In this document: positions 1 through 8,781 of the stretch, piece by piece
Layout of the letters: each line of letters starts with the position of its first letter
Position numbering within the stretch: the first letter of the stretch is position 1
NCBI GenBank assembly: GCA_019636555.1
Contig: JAHBXH010000001.1
Span: forward strand, 2,576,928-2,640,927
DNA length: 64,000 nt
Reading direction: 5' to 3'
Origin: Phycisphaeraceae bacterium
GTDB lineage: Bacteria; Planctomycetota; Phycisphaerae; Phycisphaerales; UBA1924
Translations under genes and position numbers: made by a program
Notes under the pieces: generated by a model
The model's input: only the letters and a program-made list of their open reading frames with translations
Database searches by the model: none
What the model was told of the DNA's origin: nothing

Positions 1-1
1 G

Positions 2-562
2 TGGTTTTCAGTCTGGTTCGATCCGCCGCGGCTGATGGGGGAATTGCAGGCTGCCATCAAGGAATGCAAAGGCTGCAAGGGCTTTATCATCGACCTCCGA
101 GGAAACATCGGTGGCATCGGCGCCCTCGCGATGGGGTTTGGCAGCTGGTTTGTTGACAAGCCCGATCAGCGGCTCGGAACGCTGATCACCCGCGATTCGC
201 AATTGAACTTCGTGCTCAATCCACGGCCCTCGCCGTTCACCGGCCCGCTCGCCATACTTGTCGATGAGATGTCGGCTTCGACCTCCGAGATTTTCGCCGG
301 CGGAATGCAGGACATCGGCCGAGCCCGCGTCTTTGGTACCCCAACCCCCGGTGCCGCACTTCCCTCGACCGTCGAGATTCTCCCCAGCGGCGATCGGCTG
401 CAGTTCGCCTTCGCCAACTACATCAGCGCCAAGGGTGAAGCGCTCGAAGCCCGGGGCGTGCATCTCGATGAACAGATTGCCATAACAAGGGAGGCGCTTC
501 TCGCCGGACGGGATCCCGTGCTGGAAGCCGCGATTTCGTGGATCGAAGCGCAATCCAAGTGA
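2..562 (+). CDS. S41 family peptidase, C-terminal part (5' end outside window)
   Basis: The frame is open from the left edge, so only the last ~187 residues are present. They match the catalytic half of C-terminal processing (S41/tail-specific) proteases: a segment GFIIDLRGNIGG, then a strand ending in VDEMSASTSEIFAGGMQ, where the Ser of SASTSE is the expected nucleophile, followed by the family pattern FGTPTPGAALPS. The Lys of the usual Ser/Lys dyad is not obvious, so the dyad is unverified. Such enzymes are normally exported; the signal and any PDZ domain would lie upstream of the window. A secreted LolA-like protein follows 75 bases downstream on the same strand and may be co-transcribed. 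Confidence 0.85.
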   Translation, partial: WFSVWFDPPRLMGELQAAIKECKGCKGFIIDLRGNIGGIGALAMGFGSWFVDKPDQRLGTLITRDSQLNFVLNPRPSPFTGPLAILVDEMSASTSEIFAGGMQDIGRARVFGTPTPGAALPSTVEILPSGDRLQFAFANYISAKGEALEARGVHLDEQIAITREALLAGRDPVLEAAISWIEAQSK

Positions 563-637
563 TGCGCATCGGCGAAGCGTCCAATGATGTTCTCCCGGAT
601 GTGTAGCCGTCAGTCGCCTTTAGTCAGGAACCACTTC

Positions 638-1498
638 ATGCGTCAGAAACTCGTCGTCCTTTCGCTGCTTGCTCCCGTCCTGAATCTGGCGCCATGTTTC
701 GCCTCGCTCGAGCCGCCCGCGCCCGCTGACACCCCGGCACCGGCGGCCCCCCAGGCCGAGAGCCTTCCTGACGCCAAGGCGATCATGGAGAAGTACCTCG
801 ACGCATTAGGAGGCGTGGATCGTCTCAAGAAAATCAAGTCACGCCAGATCACGATGAATCTGGAGATGCCCGCGCAGGGATTGAAGGGCGTGGTGCACCT
901 GTACCAGATGCCTCCGGCGATGGCGTACTCGGAAACCGAGATCGCACAGATCGGAAAAATCCTTCAAGGCTCCGACGGCGACACCGTCTGGGAATCCAAT
1001 GTCATGATGGGCACACGCATCCTGAAGGGCGCCGAGCGGGCCGCGTTTCTTCGCGGCATGCGATTCAACGCCGACTACGACTACGAGGATCTCTTCAAAT
1101 CGATGAAGACCGTCGGCGTCGAGAATATCGCCGGCCGCCCCGCGTACGCGGTCGAAGTCGTGAACCAAGACGACACCAAGGAAACCCGACTGTTTGACAA
1201 GGAGAGCGGCCTGCTGGTCGGCTTGCGCACGACGACGACCTCGCAGATGGGTGAGATCAAAAGTGAAACCGTCTTTTCTGATTACCGGGACGTGCAAGGC
1301 ACCAAGGTGCCGTTCAAGTTTGTGGTCAAGGCAATGCAGACCGAGATGGTGACCACGATCGAGAAGATCGAACTCGATGCGCCCATTCCTGCCGCACGTT
1401 TCGATCTTCCCGACGACGTGAAGGCGTTGCTGGCCAATCAGGAGACCAAACCCGCCGCAGATTCGAAGAATCCGCAGGCTCCTGACGAAATGAAGTAA
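638..1498 (+). CDS. secreted LolA-like protein, function unknown
   Basis: 286 residues. The start chosen is the ATG at 638, because AGGAA at 626-630 is well spaced and the protein then begins with a clean signal peptide (MRQKLVVLSLLAPVLNLAP, cleavage near CFA-S). A Pro/Ala-rich stretch follows. The mature part begins DAKAIMEKYLDALGG and is predicted beta-rich, resembling the outer membrane lipoprotein-sorting (LolA/LppX) fold of secreted planctomycete and acidobacterial proteins that often accompany peptidases. The C-terminus is charged and disordered. A longer start at 584 would place extra residues before the signal peptide and is unlikely. Location is periplasmic or envelope; no substrate can be named. 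Confidence 0.7.
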   Translation: MRQKLVVLSLLAPVLNLAPCFASLEPPAPADTPAPAAPQAESLPDAKAIMEKYLDALGGVDRLKKIKSRQITMNLEMPAQGLKGVVHLYQMPPAMAYSETEIAQIGKILQGSDGDTVWESNVMMGTRILKGAERAAFLRGMRFNADYDYEDLFKSMKTVGVENIAGRPAYAVEVVNQDDTKETRLFDKESGLLVGLRTTTTSQMGEIKSETVFSDYRDVQGTKVPFKFVVKAMQTEMVTTIEKIELDAPIPAARFDLPDDVKALLANQETKPAADSKNPQAPDEMK

Positions 1499-1545
1499 GC
1501 GTTCGAATCCCCCTCGAGTTTGCCTTCGGCCCGTTCGAGTTCTGC

Positions 1546-2184
1546 TTGACCCCCGCTCCTTCCAATCCGGTTGATACCGCGCACGCTCCGGGTTCGTCAC
1601 ATCCTGACGAATCGGCGTTGCTCGCGCGCTTGAAGGCGGGCGATGGCGGCGCGTACGAGCAGGTCGTTCGTGAAATGGGCGGCCGCATGCTCGCGGTTGC
1701 CCGCCGAATCCTTGTCGATGAGAATGAGTCGCAAGATGCCGTACAGGATGCGTTCGTTTCGGCTTTCCGCAACATCGACAAATTTGCGGGCAATTCTCAG
1801 ATCGCCACCTGGCTCCACCGGATCACGGTCAACGCGTGTCTGATGCGTCTACGAAAAAAGAGACGCCAGGATGAAGTCTCGCTCGATTCCCTGCTACCCG
1901 CCTTTGGCGCCGATGGCTACCCCGCGCACGCCGCCGGAACCTGGCGAAAACCGGTCACGGGGGAAGAACTCGCGGAGACTCGGGAACGGATCCGTACGGC
2001 GATTTCAAAACTCCCGGAGCACTACCGCATCGTGCTGGTGCTCCGCGACATCGAAGCGATGGATACAGCGCAGACCGCGGAGCTTCTCGAAACGACAGAA
2101 GCGGCGGTCAAGATCCGTTTGCACCGTGCTCGTCAGGCACTGCGCGAATTGCTCGATAACACCCTTCGGGAAGGGCTCAACTAG
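1546..2184 (+). CDS. ECF-type RNA polymerase sigma factor
   Basis: 212 residues with a TTG start; no strong ribosome site is visible and a TTG at 1618 is an alternative. Region 2 is clear (residues ~25-95: DAVQDAFVSAFRNIDKF, then ATWLHRITVNACLMRLRKKRR). Region 4 (residues ~145-205) contains LPEHYRIVLVLRDIEAMDTAQTAE and the recognition helix VKIRLHRARQAL. The length is normal for the RpoE-like ECF family. It directs RNA polymerase to a specific promoter set. The next gene, 13 bases downstream, encodes a zinc-binding anti-sigma factor, so this is a standard sigma/anti-sigma pair whose activity is probably released by an envelope or redox signal. Confidence 0.92.
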   Translation: MTPAPSNPVDTAHAPGSSHPDESALLARLKAGDGGAYEQVVREMGGRMLAVARRILVDENESQDAVQDAFVSAFRNIDKFAGNSQIATWLHRITVNACLMRLRKKRRQDEVSLDSLLPAFGADGYPAHAAGTWRKPVTGEELAETRERIRTAISKLPEHYRIVLVLRDIEAMDTAQTAELLETTEAAVKIRLHRARQALRELLDNTLREGLN

Positions 2185-2197
2185 GAGGAGTTTTCCT

Positions 2198-2518
2198 TTG
2201 GCAGGCGGCGTTCCACGAGAATTCGGAGATTTGGTCGCGCGGCTCGAAGCCGGCGGCTCGCTCAATTGCCGCGACTGCAGTGAATTCCTCATGGCGTATC
2301 TCGATAATGAGATGGGCCAGGAAATCCGAGCTCGATTCGAAACGCATCTTTCGAACTGCTGCTCGTGTCGCAATTACGTGGACACGTATCGACAGACCGT
2401 AAAACTGGCTCAGGAGGCCTGTTGCCCCAAGGCAAACCCTCAGTTAGGCAAATGCCCACCGGAATTGGTTGCGGCAATTTTGGCCTCGCTGGGCAGGCCT
2501 CAGCAGGAACGCCAATAG
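2198..2518 (+). CDS. zf-HC2 zinc-binding anti-sigma factor
   Basis: 106 residues. The start is the TTG at 2198, fixed by a strong ribosome site AGGAGGAG at 2183-2190, seven bases upstream. The protein carries the ZAS/zf-HC2 signature: Cys residues in LNCRDCSEF and then HLSNCCSC (His-x3-Cys-x2-Cys). Family members bind zinc and hold the cognate ECF sigma factor inactive. No membrane segment is seen, so it is probably cytoplasmic, which favours a redox or metal signal over an envelope signal (inference). It lies immediately after its likely partner sigma factor and before a hybrid histidine kinase. Confidence 0.85.
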   Translation: MAGGVPREFGDLVARLEAGGSLNCRDCSEFLMAYLDNEMGQEIRARFETHLSNCCSCRNYVDTYRQTVKLAQEACCPKANPQLGKCPPELVAAILASLGRPQQERQ

Positions 2519-2633
2519 CCCGCTGCCCCCCGGGGGTGGGAGGCGAGATTTCACGCAAACCCCTCGAACTGAATTCGATCAACTGAAGGTCCGATTGTGT
2601 CGATCCTTTCCGGGCGAGACGCTGGGTGTCAGG

Positions 2634-5600
2634 ATGCAGGCGCAAAACGGGGACCAAAACTCGAAACGCCGCTGCGAAGCGCTAGCGAGCGACCGATCTC
2701 TTTCGGCGTTGATCTCGGCATTGGCCGCCGCGGCCAACGCCCCCATCGCGGGACTCTCAGTGTCAAGCGGCGGTCGGCTCCATTGCGGTCCCGTCACGGG
2801 CTTGGAAGGCGGCTGGCGGTCAACCAAGAGTGCGCTTTGCGCGAGGGTTATTCGCCAACGCAAATCGATCACCACCTCCTCAATGACCCTCACCGGGCCG
2901 GCGGGCGACAAAGTCCTCCACGGCCGCGCTCGCGCCCGCAGCTACCTTGGAATTCCGGTCGACACCGATTCGTTCGGTGTCGTGTGCGCGTTTGTTGCTG
3001 ACACTCGCGCCCGAAAATGGAAAGCTTCGGAGATCTCGGCGGTCGAGCGAATCGCGGGCTCGCTCTCCTCGCAAATCGGAACGACCTCGGCGTTGATTCG
3101 GCACAATCCTGCCGGCGAACTGCTCGACCCGGATGAGTTCATCGAGTGCACCTCGCGCCTTGCACGCGTCGGAACCTGGTCGCTGGATGCGGCGTCCGGT
3201 GAAGTCCGGTGGTCCGACGAGGTCAAGCGAATACACGAAGTACCGCTCGACTTCGACCCAAGCAGCCTGAACGAGGCGGCCGATTTCTACCCCGGCGAAG
3301 CCGGAGTGACCATTCGCGCGCTCGTCGCTCGCGCACTCGAGCGGGGCGAAGGCTACGAAATCGAATTGCCGTTGATCACCGCACGCGGCCGCCGGATCTG
3401 GGTCCGATCGATCTGCATTTGTGTCGTCCACAACGGAAAGTGCACCGCCCTGCGCGGCGTCTTTCAGGACATCACAGCCCGCAGAGTGGCCGAAGAGAGA
3501 TACCGCCTTCTCGCCGAATCAACCGACGACCTCGTGACTCTGACCGAACGCTGCGGAATGCCGATCTACGTGAGTCCTTCCGTCGAGCGCGCACTCGGAT
3601 GGACATCCGACGAGCTCTCCCATTCTTCCTGGAAATCGTGCTTCCTCTCGGACGATCACGAGGCGTTCCAGCGGATACAACAGAGAACTCTGGCGGGAGA
3701 TCGCGCCCACGCACGACTGCGGGCCAAAACGAAGAGCGGGGGGTTCGTCTGGCTCGACGTCCGTGCGGCGCCGGTTGCCGGAGCTCGCGGCGAGATCGAG
3801 CACATCGCGTGGGCCTGCCGCGACGCAACGCAGCAGATTTTCGTTGAAGACTGGCAGCGTGAGCGCATCGGAATCCTTGAAATGCTGCTCACCGGCGCGC
3901 CGCTTCAAGCGACCTTTGACCGGCTCGTCCGATCCATCGAAGCGATCAAGCCCGGCGCACTGGCATCCATTCTCCTCGCCGAAGAGCGCGAAGGACAGAT
4001 CGTGCTGCGCGATGCGGCCGGGGCGTCGCTTGCGCTTGAATACCGCGCAGCTTCGGACGGCTTGCTTGCCGGGCCGACCGCCGGAAGCTGCGGCGTCGCG
4101 GCCCACGAGCGACGTCGAGTCATCTCGGCCGATCTCTGGAGCGATCCGAATTGGGAGCCGCCCCGAGATTTGCTGAAGAAACTAGGTCTTCGTTCCTGCT
4201 GGTCGGAGCCGTTCTTCGCTTCCGACGGAACGGTGCTCGGTACGTTCGCGATCTACGGAACCAAACCCGGCGCGCCGGACGAGCCCGAGATTCACCTCAT
4301 CTCCGAAGCCGCCAAGTTGTGCGCGCTCGCGATCGAACGGTGCCGCTCGGACGAGGCCATCCGCGCCGGCGTGTGCGATCTCGCCTCCGCACGCGACGCC
4401 CTCGAAGCGCACGGGCGCGAGTTGCTGCGAAGAAACGAAGAACTCGCCAATTCGATTTCCGAATCCGAACGGCTGCGCCGGCAAGCGGAGCTTGATTCGA
4501 TCGTCGCCCAGGAGCTGCGGCGTCGCGCCGATGAGGCCAATCGCGCCAAATCCGATTTTCTGGCAAACATGAGCCACGAGATCCGGACACCCATGACCTC
4601 GATTCTCGGATTCGCGGATCTGCTGGCCGACTCAGAGACGCGCCCGGAGAACAACGCCGAGTTCGTGCGCGCCATCCATCGCAACGCCGAGCACCTGCTC
4701 ACCGTCATCAACGACATCCTGGACATCTCCAAGATCGAATCGGGCCGGGTCTCCATCGAACGCATCGAGTGCTCTCCCACCACGATCATCCACGACGTGG
4801 CGAGCCTCATGACGGGACCGGCTGCCGAAAAGGGCATCGGGCTCGAATTCGCATTCGCCGATTCCGTTCCGCCAACCGTTGTGACCGACCCGACTCGCCT
4901 GCGCCAGATCGCCATCAACCTGGTTGGGAACGCGATCAAGTTCACCGAAAAAGGCCGCGTGCGCGTCCTCCTTGAGTACGAGCCGGACGCGATGCTTCCG
5001 CCGCTCGGCGCATTAATCTTGAGAGTCCAGGACACCGGCATCGGGCTCTCAACCGAGCAGCTCTCCGGGCTGTTCGAAGCGTTTTCGCAGGCCGATCCGT
5101 CGACCACACGCAAGTTCGGCGGTTCGGGCCTCGGCCTTGCTATCAGCAGGCGGCTCGCCCGGCTTCTTGGCGGCGATATCTCCGCGACCTCGACGCCCGG
5201 CCGCGGCTCGGAATTTGTCGCACGGCTGAAGTGCAGAATCGCCGAAGCCAACCACTCCATCGAACAGGGAATCGGCTCGCCCAACCCGCCCGCTACGCAG
5301 GCGATCAGCGGACGAATTCTCCTTGCCGAAGATGGTCCGGACAATCAGCGCCTGATTGTTCATCTGCTTCAGCAGGCCGGCGCGGAAGTCGAGACCGTAA
5401 CGAACGGGAATCTCTGCATCAAGCGTTGTTTCGAGCGGGTCAACGCGGGCAATCCCTACGACCTCATTCTGATGGACATGCAGATGCCCGTGAAGGATGG
5501 TTACGAAACGACACGCGAGATCCGCGCCGCCGGATATACACGACCGATCGTCGCACTGACCGCCAACATCCTGACCGAGCAGCGGCGCCGGGCGATCGAG

Positions 5601-5708
5601 AGCGGCTGCAACGACATGATCGAGAAGCCGATCGATCGGCAGCGTTTCCTCAGGGTGTGTCGCGAATGGATGTCCGTTTCTCAAACCGAATCGCGCGCCG
5701 CTGCTTGA
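2634..5708 (+). CDS. hybrid sensor histidine kinase/response regulator (GAF-PAS-PAS-GAF-HisKA-HATPase-REC)
   Basis: About 1024 residues from the ATG at 2634; a TTG at 2595 behind GAAGG is an alternative start. In order: an N-terminal GAF-like region (~10-130), two PAS/PAC regions (~150-400, with FQDITARRVAEERYRLLAES marking their junction), a GAF domain (~410-570), a coiled coil, HisKA with the H-box NMSHEIRTPMTSI (phosphoacceptor His ~648), HATPase with NLVGNAIKF, DTGIGLS and FGGSGLGLAI, and a receiver domain with acceptor Asp ~948 in LILMDMQMP. No transmembrane segment is evident, so it is probably a cytosolic sensor. There is no Hpt domain, so a separate phosphotransfer protein or intramolecular control is expected. 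It follows the sigma/anti-sigma pair closely, suggesting one regulatory locus. Confidence 0.9.
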   Translation: MQAQNGDQNSKRRCEALASDRSLSALISALAAAANAPIAGLSVSSGGRLHCGPVTGLEGGWRSTKSALCARVIRQRKSITTSSMTLTGPAGDKVLHGRARARSYLGIPVDTDSFGVVCAFVADTRARKWKASEISAVERIAGSLSSQIGTTSALIRHNPAGELLDPDEFIECTSRLARVGTWSLDAASGEVRWSDEVKRIHEVPLDFDPSSLNEAADFYPGEAGVTIRALVARALERGEGYEIELPLITARGRRIWVRSICICVVHNGKCTALRGVFQDITARRVAEERYRLLAESTDDLVTLTERCGMPIYVSPSVERALGWTSDELSHSSWKSCFLSDDHEAFQRIQQRTLAGDRAHARLRAKTKSGGFVWLDVRAAPVAGARGEIEHIAWACRDATQQIFVEDWQRERIGILEMLLTGAPLQATFDRLVRSIEAIKPGALASILLAEEREGQIVLRDAAGASLALEYRAASDGLLAGPTAGSCGVAAHERRRVISADLWSDPNWEPPRDLLKKLGLRSCWSEPFFASDGTVLGTFAIYGTKPGAPDEPEIHLISEAAKLCALAIERCRSDEAIRAGVCDLASARDALEAHGRELLRRNEELANSISESERLRRQAELDSIVAQELRRRADEANRAKSDFLANMSHEIRTPMTSILGFADLLADSETRPENNAEFVRAIHRNAEHLLTVINDILDISKIESGRVSIERIECSPTTIIHDVASLMTGPAAEKGIGLEFAFADSVPPTVVTDPTRLRQIAINLVGNAIKFTEKGRVRVLLEYEPDAMLPPLGALILRVQDTGIGLSTEQLSGLFEAFSQADPSTTRKFGGSGLGLAISRRLARLLGGDISATSTPGRGSEFVARLKCRIAEANHSIEQGIGSPNPPATQAISGRILLAEDGPDNQRLIVHLLQQAGAEVETVTNGNLCIKRCFERVNAGNPYDLILMDMQMPVKDGYETTREIRAAGYTRPIVALTANILTEQRRRAIESGCNDMIEKPIDRQRFLRVCREWMSVSQTESRAAA

Positions 5709-5715
5709 CGATCGC

Positions 5716-5949
5716 TCAACGACCGCAATCCACTTCAAAGGCGCGAGAATCACTCCCGCCCTCTCCGACCCGGAAAGTCACGGTGCGGCCGCACTTCGGA
5801 CACCGCGCGAAATATCCGGTGCCCTCGCGATTCCGGTAGACACGCACATAGGTCGGACCGCATCGGAAGAGCACTTGCAGGAATGGCCTTCGGTGGGGAC
5901 CGGTTCTCTCACCCGAGTTCTCTTGAATGTCCAGGCTTTCGGAGTTCAC
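5716..5949 (-). CDS. small conserved planctomycete zinc-ribbon-like protein
   Basis: The convincing part is the C-terminal ~55 residues: FLQVLFRCGPTYVRVYRN followed by ARCPKCGRTVTFRVGEGG and ending FEVDC. I recall very similar short proteins with a CPxCG knuckle as recurrent hypothetical proteins in Planctomycetes. The Cys pattern (RC, CPKCG, terminal DC) suggests a small metal-binding ribbon. The start is uncertain: GTG at 5949 gives 77 residues, and a much longer frame reaches ATG at 6078. No ribosome site decides it. The gene is convergent with the hybrid kinase, with only seven bases between stop codons. Function unknown. Confidence 0.6.
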   Translation of the reverse strand: MNSESLDIQENSGERTGPHRRPFLQVLFRCGPTYVRVYRNREGTGYFARCPKCGRTVTFRVGEGGSDSRAFEVDCGR

Positions 5950-6166
5950 GCAGCGGTGTATCGGCAATCGGCGGCGTCGCCGCTCTTCGGGACCTTTGCC
6001 CCCACAAAATCCAAACGATCTTTGCGCAGACTTGATATTGCCCGCTGTCGCTAGTATAGTGAATGATAACTTTCTCATGGGACGGAGTATCCCAAACCGC
6101 GTTCATTCACGAGCGGACTCTGACCCGGACGAATAGTCTTGTTCGGAACGCACATTTCCGGATTTC

Positions 6167-7063
6167 ATGACGCTCGCCATTTCACCCAGCTCACTGACGA
6201 TTCTCCCCGACCCACCGGCACCGCCGACCGGGATTGGGCTCATTGCCGGTGCCGGGCTTCTTCCAGTCAAGATTGCCCAGGGCCTGCGGGCGCAGGGCCA
6301 CCGCGTTCACGGTCTCGGTCTCTCAAGCCAATACGACCCTCAGTTGCCCCGCCTGTGCGAAACCTTTGCCGAAGTCGGCGTGCTGCGCCTGGGCAGCTGG
6401 GGCCGCATCCTGAGAGACTGGGGCGTCCGCCACGCGATCATGGTCGGCCGGGTGGACAAAGCCAAACTGATGCACGATCCGTGGCGGATCTTCCGCAATA
6501 TCCCGGATACGCGCACCGTCCGGCTTTGGCTGCAACGGCTTCGCCACGACAAGCGCTCACACATGGTGCTCCGCGGCGTTGCCGAAGAGCTCCACCGCTT
6601 CGGCGTCTCACTCCTCGATTCGACGATGCCGATCCCGGACGAACTCGCCCACATCGGCGTTCTGACGCGCACCCAGCCGACCGCCGAGCAGCGCGCCGAC
6701 ATCGACTTCGTCTGGCCGATGATGTCCGAATTGCTCCGCTTCGATATCGGTCAATCCGTCGCGATCCGCGAGCGTGATGTAATCGCGGTCGAAGCTGTCG
6801 AAGGAACCGACCGCATGATCGAGCGCGTGGCACGCCTCTGCCGCGCCCGGGGCTGGACGCTCTGCAAGGGCGCCCGCGCCGGACACGACCGGCGCAGCGA
6901 CGTCCCGACCATCGGCGCGACGACCATCGAGAAGATGGCCGCGGCAGGCGCCGGCTGTCTCGCGCTCGCCGCGGGCGACGTCATCATGCTCGAGAAAGAG
7001 CGCGTAATCGATCTCGCCGATGAACTCGGCATCTCGATCGTCGGCGTTCCTTCGATCGTCTGA
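6167..7063 (+). CDS. lpxI: UDP-2,3-diacylglucosamine pyrophosphatase LpxI
   Basis: 298 residues, DUF1009/LpxI family. It hydrolyses UDP-2,3-diacylglucosamine to lipid X in lipid A synthesis, replacing LpxH. Supporting pattern: N-terminal GLIAGAGLLPVKIAQGLRAQG, a central VRHAIMVGRVDKAKL, the region PTAEQRADIDFVWPM, the family motif AVEAVEGTDRMIERV, and the C-terminal VPTIGATTIEKMAAAGAGC and LAAGDVIMLEK. Length is normal. It indicates a lipid A-containing outer membrane. The start ATG at 6167 has no strong ribosome site. A TlyA-like methyltransferase begins 23 bases downstream and may be co-transcribed, though there is no functional link. Confidence 0.9.
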   Translation: MTLAISPSSLTILPDPPAPPTGIGLIAGAGLLPVKIAQGLRAQGHRVHGLGLSSQYDPQLPRLCETFAEVGVLRLGSWGRILRDWGVRHAIMVGRVDKAKLMHDPWRIFRNIPDTRTVRLWLQRLRHDKRSHMVLRGVAEELHRFGVSLLDSTMPIPDELAHIGVLTRTQPTAEQRADIDFVWPMMSELLRFDIGQSVAIRERDVIAVEAVEGTDRMIERVARLCRARGWTLCKGARAGHDRRSDVPTIGATTIEKMAAAGAGCLALAAGDVIMLEKERVIDLADELGISIVGVPSIV

Positions 7064-7086
7064 TCCGCTCCGCCCAACAATCCGGC

Positions 7087-7719
7087 GTGGACCCCGACTG
7101 CCCCTATGTCAGCCGCGGCGGACTGAAACTCGCGCACGCGCTGCGAGAATTCTCCTTCGACGTTTCCGGCCTGCGCTGCGCCGACTTTGGTTGTTCGACG
7201 GGCGGCTTCACAGATTGTCTGCTGCAACACGGCGCGAAGTCGATCGTCTCGATCGACACGGGCTACGGCCAACTCGCGTGGAAACTCAGACAAGATCCAC
7301 GCGTCATCGTCCGCGAGCGCGCCAACGCGCTCCATCTCGCGCCGCCGCCCCAACCCGAGATCGATCTCGTCGTCGCCGATCTCGGATGGACGAAGCAGAA
7401 GCTTCTGGTTCCCGTCGCGCTCAAGTGGCTCACCCCCGGCGGCCTCATCATCACGCTGATCAAGCCCCACTACGAGCAGGATCGCGCAAGCCGCGAGAAC
7501 GTCGTTCTCGAGAAGCCGCATGCGTACGAGATCGCGCAACGCGTCGCGGGCGAAATGCCCGCGCTCGGCGCCTCGGTTCTTGCGATGACAGAGTCTCCCG
7601 TGCTGGGCGGGGCAAAGAGCGGCTCAAAATCAAAGGGCACAGGGAATACCGAGTGGCTCGCGCTGCTCAAACCGTCGGCGCCGGCGACTGCCACCCCTCC
7701 ACCTCGTCCGCAGGGTTGA
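7087..7719 (+). CDS. TlyA-like FtsJ-fold rRNA 2'-O-methyltransferase lacking the S4 domain
   Basis: 210 residues from a GTG start. The catalytic domain matches the TlyA/RrmJ family: YVSRGGLKLAHALREF at the very N-terminus, the SAM-binding FGCSTGGFTDCLLQHGA, then DTGYGQLAWKLRQDPRV, and VVADLGW in place of the usual DVSF. Ordinary TlyA proteins carry a ~60-residue S4 RNA-binding domain before this point; here the protein begins at the catalytic domain and the upstream bases belong to lpxI. TlyA modifies 16S and 23S rRNA cytidines; whether this short form does so is open. Its 3' end overlaps the convergent obgE by 53 bases. Confidence 0.8.
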   Translation: MDPDCPYVSRGGLKLAHALREFSFDVSGLRCADFGCSTGGFTDCLLQHGAKSIVSIDTGYGQLAWKLRQDPRVIVRERANALHLAPPPQPEIDLVVADLGWTKQKLLVPVALKWLTPGGLIITLIKPHYEQDRASRENVVLEKPHAYEIAQRVAGEMPALGASVLAMTESPVLGGAKSGSKSKGTGNTEWLALLKPSAPATATPPPRPQG

Positions 7720-8716
7720 GTTCTTTCCACAGCCGCTCCAGCAGCGCATTCAAGTTCGTCCGCGCCGCGCCCGAAATCGCGATGACGTCGCGATCGAGCC
7801 TCAACTCCAGTTCGCGACAAATCCGCTTGATGATCTTCTCCCGTTCCGACTTGTCCGGAATCAGGTCGATCTTGTTGAGCACCACCAGCTCGCGCTTGTC
7901 ATAGAGCGCCTGCGAATGCTGGCGCAGCTCCTCACGGATCATGCGGTAGTTTTCAACCGGATCCGAACCATCGATGGGCTCGACATCCAGCAGATGCACG
8001 AGCACACGCGTCCGCTCGACGTGCCTGAGAAACTCAAGCCCGAGCCCGGCTCCCTGCGCCGCGCCCTCGATCAGCCCCGGGATATCCGCGATCACGATCC
8101 GGCGTTGCGAATCTACTTCCGCAATGCCGAGCTGCGGGCTCAGCGTCGTAAACGGGTAATCAGCAATCTTCGGATTCGCCTTCGTCAGCGCCGCCAGCAG
8201 CGTCGATTTTCCCGCGTTCGGCTTGCCCAGCAGCCCGACGTCCGCGATCAGCTTGAGTTCAAGCCGCAGATTGAAGAGCTCTCCCTTTTCTCCCGGCGTC
8301 GCCTCTCGCGGCGCCTGATACGTCGAGCTCTTGAAGTGTTCGTTTCCAAACCCGCCCTTACCGCCGCGCGCGATCGTCACGCGCTCGCCCCGCTGAATGT
8401 CGTGAATCAGATCTCCCGTGTCGTTGTTGAAGACCAGCGTCCCCGGAGGCACGCGCAGAATCAGATCCTTCCCGTCCGCTCCATGGCACTGCTTCGCTCC
8501 ACCGTTCTCGCCGGGCTGAGCCTCGTACCGGTGGTGGAAACGGAAATCAAAGAGCGTGGACAGACCTTCCTCGCAAACGAAGATCACCGAGCCGCCCGTG
8601 CCGGCGTCGCCGCCGCTCGGGCCGCCTTTGGGAATGAACTTCTCGCGCCGGAACGAGATGTGCCCGTTGCCGCCGTCTCCGGCCTTCACAGTAATTAGTG
8701 CGGTATCGACAAACAC
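7667..8716 (-). CDS. obgE: GTPase Obg/CgtA
   Basis: 349 residues with a GTG start; weak ribosome site. The glycine-rich OBG domain occupies ~1-158 (GDGGNGHISFRREKF, GGDAGTGGSVIF, GGKGGFGNEHFKSS). The GTPase domain follows, with G1 GKPNAGKST, G3 DIPGLIEGA and G4 LNKIDL. Length is normal and the C-terminal OCT extension is minimal. Obg acts in late 50S ribosome assembly and in growth and stress control, binding the ribosome in the cytoplasm. It is usually beside rplU-rpmA, but those genes are absent here. Its tail overlaps the convergent TlyA-like gene by 53 bases. Confidence 0.96.
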   Translation of the reverse strand: MFVDTALITVKAGDGGNGHISFRREKFIPKGGPSGGDAGTGGSVIFVCEEGLSTLFDFRFHHRYEAQPGENGGAKQCHGADGKDLILRVPPGTLVFNNDTGDLIHDIQRGERVTIARGGKGGFGNEHFKSSTYQAPREATPGEKGELFNLRLELKLIADVGLLGKPNAGKSTLLAALTKANPKIADYPFTTLSPQLGIAEVDSQRRIVIADIPGLIEGAAQGAGLGLEFLRHVERTRVLVHLLDVEPIDGSDPVENYRMIREELRQHSQALYDKRELVVLNKIDLIPDKSEREKIIKRICRELELRLDRDVIAISGAARTNLNALLERLWKELNPADEVEGWQSPAPTV

Positions 8717-8781
8717 AGGCCAAGCGTAAGAGCCCGCGCCGCGCGAACCAAATCGGTTTTCAGGCCAATCGCAGGCCGACC

